A stretch of DNA of 43,170 nt from Nonomuraea ceibae (lineage in GTDB: Bacteria > Actinomycetota > Actinomycetes > Streptosporangiales > Streptosporangiaceae): assembly GCF_019396325.1 (NCBI RefSeq), contig NZ_JAHKRO010000084.1, positions 1 through 43,170 of the forward strand. Direction: 5' to 3'. Shown here one piece after another: positions 7,250-15,292 of this stretch (position 1 is the stretch's first letter; each line of letters starts with the position of its first letter). The position numbers and the translations under genes are program-made. The notes below the pieces were generated by a model that ran no database searches, was not told where the DNA came from, and worked only from the letters and a program-made list of their open reading frames with translations.

Positions 7250-7325
7250 CGCCAGATTCGGTCCGATCTTCCGGACGCCCCAATCCGGAACGGAATGTCA
7301 CGCCAAGCCACTTCCACCCGGTCCG

Positions 7326-7538
7326 CTAACGCGACTTTCCGTTCGTATGCTGCTCAACCCCCCGCTCCGGTAGGCGGCAGAGTTTTCGCCACGCGACCAC
7401 AAAGGTCTCGCTGGCGATGTCCTTGGCCGTCTCCTGATCGGCTCGCAGCAGCACGTAGCTGAGCACGCTGCGGTAATGCTCCTCATACAACGCGGTGAGT
7501 CGCGCTTGTGAATCGTCCACGCCTGGCAATGACCTCAA
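7326..7538 (-). pseudogene. ECF sigma factor, region-2 fragment
   Basis: The minus strand gives RLTALYEEHYRSVLSYVLLR then DQETAKDIASETFVVAWRKL, which is sigma region 2 (core binding and -10 recognition). Similarity ends abruptly near 7370, before region 4, after which the frame runs about 15 unrelated codons to a stop. No region 4 is found nearby. Truncated and not functional as a sigma factor. Confidence 0.75.
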
Positions 7539-7901
7539 CAGCCCCTTGATTACCTGTCCGGAGAAAATGATCTCTAGGATCTCCTCCCAACGTTCTTGAT
7601 ATGTGTGATCTCAGCGTGAAACCGGGGTCAGGCACACGTCCCCAGACACCTGATACGCCCCATGGTCACAGTGGTGATCACGGGGGCCATTTCCGTCTTA
7701 TCTACTTCGCCACCAGGGACGGTGGGTGGGCAGGGTCGAAGCACCGATGGTGAACTGCCGGCCGCGCATGATCATCGGCTTGGGTCGTGCACGCCGCCGG
7801 AGGAGATCACCGCCGACAGCGCGTTCAGGGGGTTGGCTATGGTGGCCACCGCTGCGGCGGTGGCCGACAGCCGCCGCCGCGACGACCCCACCGACATCGC
7901 C

Positions 7902-8135
7902 TCCTACTCAGGCCGCCGCCGCAACCGCGGCACTGCTGCGCGCCGAGGCCGGCCGCGAGCCCCACGACCGGGCCCTGCGCGAACTCATCGGTGAGCTGTC
8001 CACCAACTGGAGCTGACCGGCCAGTCCCTCGACTTGCCCCTGTCCGGCCGCACGGTGTACGACTTGACCAACTACACCGCCGAACCGGGCACCCCATCCG
8101 AAGACCACCTTAAACTTTGCGCCAGCCTGGCCGCC
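7902..8135 (+). pseudogene. XRE-family regulator with MmyB-like ligand domain, C-terminal fragment
   Basis: Two frames give ALLRAEAGREPHDRALRELI…GELST and then LDLPLSGRTVYDLTNYTAEP followed by GTPSEDHLKLCASLAA. These match the carboxyl end of actinobacterial helix-turn-helix proteins with the MmyB-like domain. About 60 residues between the two pieces are deleted and the frame changes at the junction (about 8010). The DNA-binding N-terminus is not recognisable upstream. Confidence 0.7.
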
Positions 8136-8343
8136 ATCACGCAAAACCAGGCGACTCACGCAGGGCGGACCCGGCCTCGCTTCGCGCTCCCTACCGAGGC
8201 TAAGGCTCGTTCGATGACGGAAGAGGACAGTGGGCCACGACGCCCATGTCTCTAGGGTCTGATGCGTCTGCTGGCCGGGTCGGGGCCCTTCTGCCAGCGG
8301 GCCAGCGAGGCGACGGAGGCCGTGAGGGTGAGCCTGCTGAACG

Positions 8344-8733
8344 ATGCCGCCGGTGTCGAGTCCTCGGGGTGTGTCCCGGTTCCGGAACGACGTCTACGCC
8401 TGCCTCAAAGCGCGGGCCGATGCATTGCTCAAGCTGATCGACGCGCTGTTGTGCGCCGAGGCCGGTGTGCTCACCGGTCGATCTGACCTTGTCGCCGGAG
8501 TATCGGCGTGGGCACGGCGCCTTGTATGGCGGGCTCAACCACGGCCGTCTGGACGTGAACCGGCTGCGCGAGGTGCTGGCCGGGCTGTTGCCGCGCTGGC
8601 CGGACGGGCGCATCGTCCTGGCGGTAGCTGTGTCGCCGTAGCTGTGTTCGGACGCCGCCTGCTCGGCCGAGCGGTTGTTCTGCCACGTCCACGGCCGGCC
8701 CCAGAGCGACGCTCTTCTGCGGCCGGGCTGGGT
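8344..8733 (+). pseudogene. IS701-type DDE transposase, N-terminal part with frameshift and stop
   Basis: The frame from 8344 reads SRFRNDVYACLKARADALLK. After a shift near 8470 it continues as LTLSPEYRRGHGALYGGLNH, LDVNRLREVLAGLLPRWPDG and, past an in-frame TAG at about 8638, AERLFCHVHGRPQSDALLRP. This is the amino third of actinobacterial IS701-family transposases (usual length about 400). At 8733 the similarity ends, exactly where the monooxygenase promoter region begins. Confidence 0.8.
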
Positions 8734-8743
8734 GGTGACGCGG

Positions 8744-8781
8744 TTGACGAGTGGGCGCTTGCCCACTATGAATGGGCAAGC
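8744..8781 (+). promoter_or_regulatory. Promoter with embedded palindromic operator for the FAD monooxygenase
   Basis: TTGACG (8744-8749) and TATGAA (8767-8772) are 17 bases apart. A perfect 9-bp inverted repeat, GCTTGCCCA (8757-8765) and TGGGCAAGC (8773-8781), surrounds the -10 hexamer, which forms most of its 7-base spacer. A bound TetR- or MarR-type dimer would block RNA polymerase. No intact repressor gene lies next to it. Confidence 0.75.
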
Positions 8782-8818
8782 GGTCACTTCAGCGCCGCCA
8801 TGAAGGGAGAGCCTGTCC

Positions 8819-10390
8819 ATGGACACTTCGGAAATGATGGATGTCGTCATCGTCGGCGCGGGGCCGGTAGGACTCACGCTGGCCTGCGAACTTGCCCGTC
8901 GCGACGTGCGTGTGCGGATCATCGATCGTGCCGACACCTACCCGGCCGGAACGCGGGCCCGCGGCGTCCGGGCCCGTACGCAGGAGGTATTCGAGGACAT
9001 CGGCGTGCTCGGCCGCCTGATCGAACGGGCCGAGCCGCCTCGCCCCACCCGCTTCTACGACGCGCAGGGCGCCGTGGTGCGCGAGGCGGTGATGTACGAC
9101 GCGCCCGCGGTGCCCGGCGCGCCCTACCCGGGCAGCCTCATGGTGGGGCAGCAGTTCACCGAAGCGGCCCTGCGCGAGCTGCTGGCGTCGCTCGGCGCCC
9201 GGGTGGAGCTCGGCGGCGAACTGGTCGGGCTCGCACAGGATCGCGACCACGTCACGGCATCGGTCCGGTTCGACAGGCAGCGCCATCACATCCGGTCGCG
9301 CTACCTCGTCGGATGCGACGGAGGCGGCAGCACCGTACGCAAGCAGGCCGGGATCGACTTCCTCGGGGAGACGCTGGAGCGGCAGCGGATGCTGTTCGGC
9401 AATCTCAGCGTCGACGGACTGGACGACTCGGTCGCGCACATGTGGGCCACCGGCCCGGGCGGCATGCTGACCCTGGCCCCGATGCCCCGCAGCGGGACCT
9501 GGTTCTTCACCGCGCCGCTGCCGCCGGACGGCCAGGAGCCGTCCTCGGTCTCGCTGGAGACCTTCGCCGACATCTTCGCGCAGCGGGTCGGGCTGCCCGG
9601 CGTGCGCTTCCGCGACGCGGTCTACCTCTCGGTGTACCAGGTCAACATCCGCATGGTGGACCGGTATCGGGAGGGCCGCGTCTTCCTGGCGGGAGACGCT
9701 GCCCACGTGCACACACCCGCCGGCGGCCAGGGCATGAACACCGGCGTTCAGGACGCCTACAACCTCGGCTGGAAGCTCGCGCACGTCCTGCGCGGAGCGC
9801 CCGAACCGCTGCTCGACACCTACGAGGAGGAGCGTCTGCCGATCGCCGCGCACGTCCTGGCCTCGACCACCGCCCGGGGCAGGTTCTGGGCCGGCGGCGA
9901 CGCCGGACGCGTGTCGGAGCGCATCGTTGGCGCGTTCCAGGGCCAGGACCCGTTCAGCGACGTCAGCCAGCTGAGCATCACCTACCGGGGCGGCAGCCTG
10001 GCCCGCGACCTGGACGAGGCGATCGGCATCCGCGCCGGCGATCGCGCCCCGGACGCCCACTGCGCCAAGCCCGCGACCGGCGAGCGGGTGAGGCTGTTCG
10101 GCCTGTTCCGCGGCACGCACTTCACGCTGCTCGTCTTCGGCCCCAAGCCCGCCCCCCGGGTGGGACGCGCCGATGTGCACACGTATCGCATCGTCCGCCC
10201 GGGCCTCCCTCACGGCGACGGCGAACGCGTGCTCCTCGACCCGGAGGGACAGGCCCACGACCTCTACGGGGTCGACGGCGACGGCCTCGTGCTGATCCGC
10301 CCTGACGGCTATGTCACCCTCGCAGGAGGCGACTGGGACGGCCGATCAGTGTCCGGCCACCTCGAACGCACGATGGCGTCTCCGGCCTGA
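8819..10390 (+). CDS. FAD-dependent aromatic monooxygenase (PHBH-like, rifampicin/polyketide hydroxylase type)
   Basis: 523-residue flavoprotein hydroxylase. The Rossmann motif VIVGAGPVGLTLA occupies residues about 9-21. The DG motif is LVGCDGGGSTVRK, about 163-175. The FAD-ribityl GD motif is RVFLAGDAAHVHTPAGGQG, about 287-305. A thioredoxin-like C-terminal domain closes the protein, as in tetracenomycin, phenol and rifampicin monooxygenases. It uses NAD(P)H and oxygen to hydroxylate an aromatic or polyketide substrate. Antibiotic inactivation and catabolism are both possible; sequence does not decide. ATG 8819 follows GAAGGGAGAG. Expression is probably induced by substrate through the operator at 8757-8781. 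Broken SDR and esterase genes lie downstream on the opposite strand. Confidence 0.9.
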   Translation: MDTSEMMDVVIVGAGPVGLTLACELARRDVRVRIIDRADTYPAGTRARGVRARTQEVFEDIGVLGRLIERAEPPRPTRFYDAQGAVVREAVMYDAPAVPGAPYPGSLMVGQQFTEAALRELLASLGARVELGGELVGLAQDRDHVTASVRFDRQRHHIRSRYLVGCDGGGSTVRKQAGIDFLGETLERQRMLFGNLSVDGLDDSVAHMWATGPGGMLTLAPMPRSGTWFFTAPLPPDGQEPSSVSLETFADIFAQRVGLPGVRFRDAVYLSVYQVNIRMVDRYREGRVFLAGDAAHVHTPAGGQGMNTGVQDAYNLGWKLAHVLRGAPEPLLDTYEEERLPIAAHVLASTTARGRFWAGGDAGRVSERIVGAFQGQDPFSDVSQLSITYRGGSLARDLDEAIGIRAGDRAPDAHCAKPATGERVRLFGLFRGTHFTLLVFGPKPAPRVGRADVHTYRIVRPGLPHGDGERVLLDPEGQAHDLYGVDGDGLVLIRPDGYVTLAGGDWDGRSVSGHLERTMASPA

Positions 10391-10399
10391 TCACGCAGG

Positions 10400-11100
10400 T
10401 CAGCAGGGTCCGCTCCACTCGCTGACGCGTCGCAGCAGGGTTGCCGCGACGGGGAACGCGGTCGCGTGGAAGGCATGGGCATACCGTCATGGATGTCGAG
10501 CCGGCAGCTCGCTCCCGCGGCCGACGCGGCCCGTGCGAGTAGCTGCGCGTCGTCGAGGACGATCTCGTGCGAGCCGACGGCGAGCAGGAGCGGCGGCAGT
10601 TCCCGCAGGTCACTGTGCAGAGGTGGCTGAGGTGATCGGCCGGGATCGGCTCCGGCCAGGTAGTCGGCGCGGATCCGGTGGAGCATGGCGCGGTCGAGGA
10701 TGTCCATACCTTCGTTGGCGGTGATCGACGGGCTGGTCAGAGTGAGGTCAGCGATCGGGGACACTGCCACCGCCGGGGAGTGGGGTGCCGGCCTGCTTGA
10801 GCGCCAGGAGCGCCGACAGCAGCAGTGTCGCGCCGGCGGATTCTCCGGCCAGGATGATCTGGGTGGCGGGTACGCCCTGGTCGAGCAGGTTTCGATAGGC
10901 GCCGATCACGTCGAGGATCGCCGCCGGGCAGGGGCGGGCGGGAGCCAGGCGATAGTCCACCGCGAAGGCGGGGCGGCGGGTGGCCGGGGAGAGCCGGAAA
11001 CAGGACGCGCTCCAGCGGGGGGTTCCTGCGCGAGAACCCGCCCCCTTGCACGTAGAGCGTCACATTGGCCTCAGTGGCGGGCAGGCGTACGGGCTGCGGC
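10400..11100 (-). pseudogene. Alpha/beta-hydrolase (hormone-sensitive-lipase type esterase), frameshifted
   Basis: Reading leftwards the frames give VTLYVQGGGF (oxyanion-hole HGGG region with His changed to Gln), then VDYRLAPARPCPAAILDVIG and the nucleophile elbow ILAGESAGATLLLS. A shift near 10765 is followed by LDRAMLHRIRADYLAGADP and PPLLLAVGSHEIVLDDAQLL, with the catalytic-acid region. The final segment with the catalytic histidine is again out of frame near 10480. At least three frameshifts make it inactive. Such esterases often work with SDR and monooxygenase genes in ring degradation, and a broken SDR lies directly upstream. Confidence 0.8.
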
Positions 11101-11129
11101 GCGGTGACCCAGCCTCCAGGGGATTCCGC

Positions 11130-11755
11130 CCGAATGCGGCAGAACCGGGGTCAGGTGGGCCGCGGGATCCAGCCGGGGCGGACGCGAGTGCGAGGCCGCC
11201 GCCGAGCACAGGAACGCCACCACCGAGGCGACCTCACCCGGCCGCCCGAGGCGCCCGGCCGGGATGCGGGCCAGGACCTGCGCCGTGGCCCGGGGGTCGT
11301 CGAGGACGCCCCTGGCCAGCGGGGTGATCACGAAGCCGGGGGCGACGGCGTTGACCCTGATGCCGTCGGAGGCGTACTCGGCCGCCAGCGACCTGGTGAG
11401 CTGGGAGACCCCGCCCTTGCTCGCGCTGTAGGCGGGCCGGTCCCGGCTGCCGAAGAAGGCGAACATGGACGAGACGTTCACGATGGCGCCGCCGCTCCCG
11501 GCCAGGGACGGGCGGGCGGCCTCGCAGGCGACCATGGTGGCGGTGAGGTTGATCTCGATGACCCGCTGCCAGCGGGCCAGGTCGTACTCCTCGCGGTCGT
11601 GGCTGACGCCCGCGCAGTTCACCAGGACGTCCAGCGGCCCGCCCGTGGACAGCAGCCCGCTCAGCCCGGCGCGGTCCAGCACGTCGTGCTCCACGACGCG
11701 GACGCGCGGGTGGCCGGGCAGGTCGGCGCTGATGCCGCCCGTCATCCCGTGAGCA
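11130..11755 (-). pseudogene. Short-chain dehydrogenase/reductase lacking its cofactor-binding N-terminus
   Basis: The frame contains VLVNCAGVS, IVNVSSMFAFFG, the catalytic pair YSASKGG and the late motif IRVNAVAPGFVITPLARGV, so the catalytic core is intact. The initial TGxxxGxG Rossmann loop that binds NAD(P) is missing; the frame upstream of about 11755 is unrelated. The usual last strand (…GGW or equivalent) is replaced by out-of-frame sequence after FLCSAAASH. I read it as truncated at both ends. It precedes the broken esterase on the same strand. Confidence 0.75.
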
Positions 11756-11844
11756 TTACCACCTGAGAGTGCTTGCAGTTCGCCCCACAGGTCTGCCAGC
11801 TTGTCGGTGACTGAAGACCAACGACTTTTAATCCGAGCTCGAAC

Positions 11845-12098
11845 TCGGCCACTGCCTGCACCCCGCCGAAGGCCCCTGCGAATGCGACCTCTACCTACGC
11901 TACCGAAGTTCTTCACCACCAGTGAGTACGCCCCCGACTACGGGATCGGCTGGTCCTCGAACAACAGCTCATCCAGGACGCCATCGAACGCGGCTGGCTC
12001 CGCGAAGCTGAACGCCACACAGCAATCTCAGGCCGCATCTGCGAACTGCTCACCGATCTCGGCGAGTCAACTGAGAACGGCCCGGCACCGAGAACTGT
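11845..12098 (+). pseudogene. Integrase/recombinase C-terminal tail, frameshifted
   Basis: Three frames in succession read HPAEGPCECDLYLRY, LPKFFTTSEYAP and RLRDRLVLEQQLIQDAIERG then WLREAERHTAISGRICELLT. This cysteine-containing tail followed by a charged helix is found at the end of a subgroup of actinobacterial site-specific integrases. No catalytic domain remains. The identification rests on the tail only. Confidence 0.55.
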
Positions 12099-12139
12099 CG
12101 CTGACGTCGGATCGAACCCTCGTCATGACTTAAACCGAC

Positions 12140-12456
12140 ATGAGGCCTGGACAAGTATGGCGACTGCTTCGAGACGGGACCCCAATCGGGGAGATCCACA
12201 TCACCGATGCAGACTTCCCCTGGCTCAACGGGCGGTTCTTCGCCGGAGACGGCTTCGAGGACGTCCGCCACCTTTTGAGGCAGAGTTCGCCCTCATCGAC
12301 CACGAGGGCGAACTCGACGTGGAGGCATGGGAATCGGCCTACGAGCAGATCACTGACAGGCTCATCCTGGTCAAAGGTGACGGCACGCCAGTCGCTCCAC
12401 ATCAAGGACACCGAACCTGGTTCCGCTGGAGCGACGAACCCCTTCGACACCCATGA
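12140..12456 (+). pseudogene. Small actinobacterial hypothetical protein, frameshifted
   Basis: The first frame reads LLRDGTPIGEIHITDADFPW, a second frame from about 12275 reads FEAEFALIDHEGELDVEAWE, and the end reads WFRWSDEP. Together they resemble a roughly 105-residue actinobacterial protein of unknown function seen near mobile regions. At least two frame changes (about 12275 and 12390) break it. Confidence 0.5.
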
Positions 12457-12489
12457 GTGACCAGGCACCCAGGACAGGACCCTAACGAC

Positions 12490-12812
12490 TCGGCAACATG
12501 TCCAGCTAAAAGTTGATGTGGTCGTACTGGATTGGTGACAGCCCCGCGCACATCTCATCGGTGACCGGGGAATCCCTGCTTGCGCAGATACTTGACGGCA
12601 GCATCCAGATACAGGTTGTTCCACCAGATGACCGCATTCAACGCCAGGCCCAGACTTCCCAGCTGGTCCCCAGACCCTCGCGGTAGCGCTGACACTGCTG
12701 GCCCCGGTTGCCGAAGGCGATCTTCCGCGCCACCCGGTGGCGGGCCTCCTGCGCGTTCAGCTGTGTGCCGATTATCCGCCGATAGCCTTCGTCGGCGATG
12801 AACTGCAGCAGC
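12490..12812 (-). pseudogene. tnpA: Tn3-family transposase TnpA, C-terminal fragment
   Basis: The minus strand gives FIADEGYRRIIGTQLNAQEA, ARKIAFGNRGQQCQRYREGL, then after a shift LNAVIWWNNLYLDAAVKYLR and, after another, VTDEMCAGLSPIQYDHINF with a stop. This is the last roughly 100 residues of Tn3-family TnpA. Frameshifts near 12665 and 12560 and a stop near 12515 confirm decay. It is fused at about 12812 to an unrelated TetR fragment. Confidence 0.8.
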
Positions 12813-13062
12813 CACGGATGGGCGCGGCAGGTGGCCAGGTCGCAGTGGGCCACCTCGGACAGCCGGCGCGCCATCCCACTGCGGCGTCGGTAAGGGCCGG
12901 GTTCCGGCGGCGTGCTCGGCCATCAGCTCGGGGCAGTTCGGTCTTTCCCGGCACGTACGTGTACAGCGACGTGATCGCGATGCCGAGCGCCTGGGCCAGC
13001 CTGCGCATCGACAGGGCGAAGGGACCGGCGCGGTCGGCCAGAGCGATGGCTTGCGCGCTGAA
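12813..13062 (-). pseudogene. TetR-family regulator, N-terminal half, frameshifted
   Basis: The minus strand reads AQAIALADRAGPFALSMRRL then AQALGIAITSLYTYVPGKTE, the TetR helix-turn-helix. Following frames give PELMAEHAAGTRP and RLSEVAHCDLATCRAHPWLL, the start of the ligand domain in the TetR_C_1 class. At least two frameshifts (about 12935 and 12880). The gene stops at the TnpA junction near 12812, and its upstream end joins a VOC gene fragment near 13062. Confidence 0.75.
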
Positions 13063-13284
13063 TCGCTCATTCCCTGTCTGCCATGCTGCTGTCTCGACGA
13101 CGTCCTGCCGTTCTACACGGCGCTCGGGTTCGACGTGACCTACCGGAAGGAGCGCCCCAATCCGTACGCCGCCGTCCGTCGCGGCGGCATCGAGCTGCAC
13201 TCCTTCGGCGTCCCAGAGTTCGATCCAGCCGAGTCGATGGGGAACGTGATCGTTCAGGTGAACGGCACCGAGGTGCTGCACTAG
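13063..13284 (+). CDS. VOC-family (glyoxalase/bleomycin-resistance fold) protein, partial
   Basis: The frame reads SLIPCLPCCCLDDVLPFYTA then LGFDVTYRKERPNPYAAVRR and ends VQVNGTEVLH with TAG. This is the first beta-alpha-beta-beta-beta unit of a VOC protein, typical of actinobacterial bleomycin-resistance-like members of about 120-130 residues. The start is cut by the junction with the TetR fragment, and the second half is absent. The stop shares the four bases CTAG (13281-13284) with the convergent TetR gene. Probably a non-functional remnant. Confidence 0.6.
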   Translation, partial: SLIPCLPCCCLDDVLPFYTALGFDVTYRKERPNPYAAVRRGGIELHSFGVPEFDPAESMGNVIVQVNGTEVLH

Positions 13285-13868
13285 TCCTTCGCCGCGGGGC
13301 TCATGCCGGTGAAGAGGGCATCGAGGACGCGATCGACGTAGTCACGGGTCATGGGCTCCTGACTGATCAGAAATCTGTAGTACAGAGGTCCGGACAGTAT
13401 TGTCATGACCAGATCGAGATCGAAACGGGACGCGACCTGCCCCGCGTCCTGGGCCGCCTTGAACCTGGCGATGGTCTTGTCCGTCTGTGGGCGGATGAAG
13501 CGTTCGTTGAGGCCCGCAGCCACCGCGGGGTTGTGCTGTGCCTCACCGACCAAGGCCCGGTAGAGCGGACCGTACGGTGGAGTGGCCAGCAGGTCCACAG
13601 CCGCATAGATTTGCTGGCGCAGGTCGGCCAGGACATCACCGGTGCCGGGATAGTCGAGGACGGGCCCGTCCAGCGACAGCAGCGAATCCAGGAACAGCGC
13701 GCCCTTCGAGGGCCATCGGCGGTAGATCGTGTGCTTGCTGACACCGGCGCGCGCCGCGACCGCCTCGATGGTCAGCTTGGCGTAGCCGGTCTCCTGAGCC
13801 AGGGCAAGCGTGGCTTGCATGATCACTATGGTACGGGTGGCGGCGCGCTCCGGCTGGATACTGATCAT
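13281..13868 (-). CDS. TetR-family transcriptional regulator
   Basis: 195-residue protein starting MISIQPERAATRTIV. The helix-turn-helix is LTIEAVAARAGVSKHTIYRR (residues about 33-52), followed by the WPSKGALFLDSLL linker and an all-helical ligand domain of the TetR_C class. ATG 13868 is preferred over upstream in-frame starts because those run through the operator. It is divergent from the DUF1801 gene at 14008, and two identical palindromes lie in the 139-base gap, so it probably represses itself and that gene. Confidence 0.9.
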   Translation of the reverse strand: MISIQPERAATRTIVIMQATLALAQETGYAKLTIEAVAARAGVSKHTIYRRWPSKGALFLDSLLSLDGPVLDYPGTGDVLADLRQQIYAAVDLLATPPYGPLYRALVGEAQHNPAVAAGLNERFIRPQTDKTIARFKAAQDAGQVASRFDLDLVMTILSGPLYYRFLISQEPMTRDYVDRVLDALFTGMSPAAKD

Positions 13869-13886
13869 CCCATCCACTTTAGCGGC

Positions 13887-13965
13887 ACGGCACGTGCCGT
13901 ATTGACAAGTATGGCTAGGCGCATCCAGACTGGCCACGTTCTCAGAACGGCACGGCACGTGCCGT
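13887..13965. promoter_or_regulatory. Twin palindromic operators of the TetR/DUF1801 pair
   Basis: ACGGCACGTGCCGT occurs perfectly at 13887-13900 and again at 13952-13965, 65 bases apart centre to centre. Both lie inside a longer identical direct repeat (CGGCACGGCACGTGCCGTA). A TTGACA (13902-13907) sits immediately after the first site. Two sites spaced about six helical turns apart would suit cooperative or looping repression by the divergent TetR protein. Confidence 0.85.
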
Positions 13966-14007
13966 ACTGCGGAGTTCCAGAATCAAGCCCCCCAGGAGGA
14001 ACCAGCC

Positions 14008-14460
14008 ATGAGCGACCCCGCAAGCAACACATACGAGGGATTCACGGCCGAGGAACGGGCTGCGATGAAGGAGCACGCCCAGGATCAGAAGAAGGCGGCG
14101 CGTCGCAGCTCACGCGCGGACAGGGAGGCGCAGGACCTGCGTGACGTACTGGCGAAGATCGCCGAAATGCCGAAATCGGACCGGATCATGGCCGAATGTG
14201 TCCATGCCATCATCACCGCCAGCGCTCCGGTTCTCGCGCCGAAGCTGTGGTACGGCATGCCCGCCTACGCACTGGACGGCAAGATCGTCTGCCACTTCCA
14301 AAGCGCAGCGAAGTTCAAGACCCGCTACGCCACGCTTGGGTTCAGCGACCAGGCGACGCTGGACGAGGGCACGATGTGGCCGGTCGGATTCGCCCTGACC
14401 GAAGTGACGGCCGAGGTTGAGGCACGGATCGCCGTGCTCGTAAAGCACGCGGTGAGCTGA
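14008..14460 (+). CDS. DUF1801 / YdhG-like protein
   Basis: 150 residues. A charged helical N-terminus (EERAAMKEHAQDQKKAARRS) precedes the DUF1801 core with KLWYGMPAYALDGKIVCHFQ and FKTRYATLGFSD. The fold resembles frataxin-like/YdhG proteins. Function is not established; a role in iron handling or stress is sometimes proposed. ATG 14008 follows CAGGAGGAA. Regulation by the divergent TetR gene through two palindromes is strongly suggested by layout. Confidence 0.85.
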   Translation: MSDPASNTYEGFTAEERAAMKEHAQDQKKAARRSSRADREAQDLRDVLAKIAEMPKSDRIMAECVHAIITASAPVLAPKLWYGMPAYALDGKIVCHFQSAAKFKTRYATLGFSDQATLDEGTMWPVGFALTEVTAEVEARIAVLVKHAVS

Positions 14461-14700
14461 CGCGCGCTCGTCCGGGCAGCAGGCGTCGTCAGAGAAGGGC
14501 CCGCCCATGAAACTCCGGGGGTACGAGGTGACCAGGCAAGAGCCGGTCTGCCCTGCTCTCCACCTCTGCGGTCTGATCAGTCTGACTTCGTCCACCTCAA
14601 CAACAGTGCCCACGCACAGACGATGGCCAGGGCGGCCTCATATCCCTAGGTCCACCAAGCTCTCCCCCGCCAACCCCGACAAGAAAGGAAACGACAAGAC

Positions 14701-15261
14701 ATGAACCAGCATGGCAGCGAGAACCTGCTCAACGTCACGGATGTGGAGCAGCGACGCGGACGGAGGTTCACGCTGCACGGCGCACTCTGGGCACTCCAAC
14801 TGCTGTTCGGCTTCTTCTTCGCCGGCAGCGGTTTCGGCAAGGTGCTGATGTACGACGCAGCTCTGTATGCGGCAGCGCCCCAGGCCGTGGCCTGGTACGC
14901 GGCGGTCCCGCAGCCCCTGATCGTCTTCATCGGGGTCTGCGAGGTACTGGGCGGCGTCGGCCTGATCCTGCCGGCGATGACGAGAGTCCAACCGATGCTG
15001 ACGCCGCTCGCCGCCGTTGGCCTGACGCTGACGATGATCCTCGCGACCGGTTTTCACATCCTGCGCGGCGAATACGAATTGGTGCCTGCGAATCTCTTGT
15101 TGGGCGGCGCCGCGGCGTACATCGCGGTCGGACGATGGAGGCTCAGGGTCATCGCGCCTGCGGTCATCACCAGCTCACGCGTACTCCAGTCCTTGGCGGT
15201 CCTCGTAGTGTTGGCCCTGGCGGCTTTCGCTCCGACCTGGTACACGATGACCAACGCCTGA
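14701..15261 (+). CDS. DoxX-family membrane protein
   Basis: 186 residues with four predicted membrane helices: LHGALWALQLLFGFFFAGSG, PQPLIVFIGVCEVLGGVGLI, LTPLAAVGLTLTMILATGFH and VLQSLAVLVVLALAAFAP. The FAGSGFGKVL and EVLGGVGLILP motifs are typical of DoxX-like proteins. Members associate with redox enzymes or sulfur metabolism; no partner is evident here. ATG 14701 follows AAGAAAGGAAA. The 240 bases upstream (14461-14700) hold no gene I can support. A decayed IS5 transposase starts 32 bases downstream on the other strand. Confidence 0.85.
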   Translation: MNQHGSENLLNVTDVEQRRGRRFTLHGALWALQLLFGFFFAGSGFGKVLMYDAALYAAAPQAVAWYAAVPQPLIVFIGVCEVLGGVGLILPAMTRVQPMLTPLAAVGLTLTMILATGFHILRGEYELVPANLLLGGAAAYIAVGRWRLRVIAPAVITSSRVLQSLAVLVVLALAAFAPTWYTMTNA

Positions 15262-15292
15262 TTCTGATCACTTCTGGGGTAGGCTTGTAGCG

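Noticed and set aside
8789..10258. A 489-codon open frame antisense to the monooxygenase gene
   Set aside because: The composition is that of a GC-rich antisense shadow and the sense strand has full flavoprotein motifs.
8344..10305. A 653-codon open frame on the plus strand overlapping the monooxygenase gene
   Set aside because: Only its first 45 codons match a transposase; the rest is the out-of-frame, arginine/proline-rich shadow of the FAD monooxygenase.
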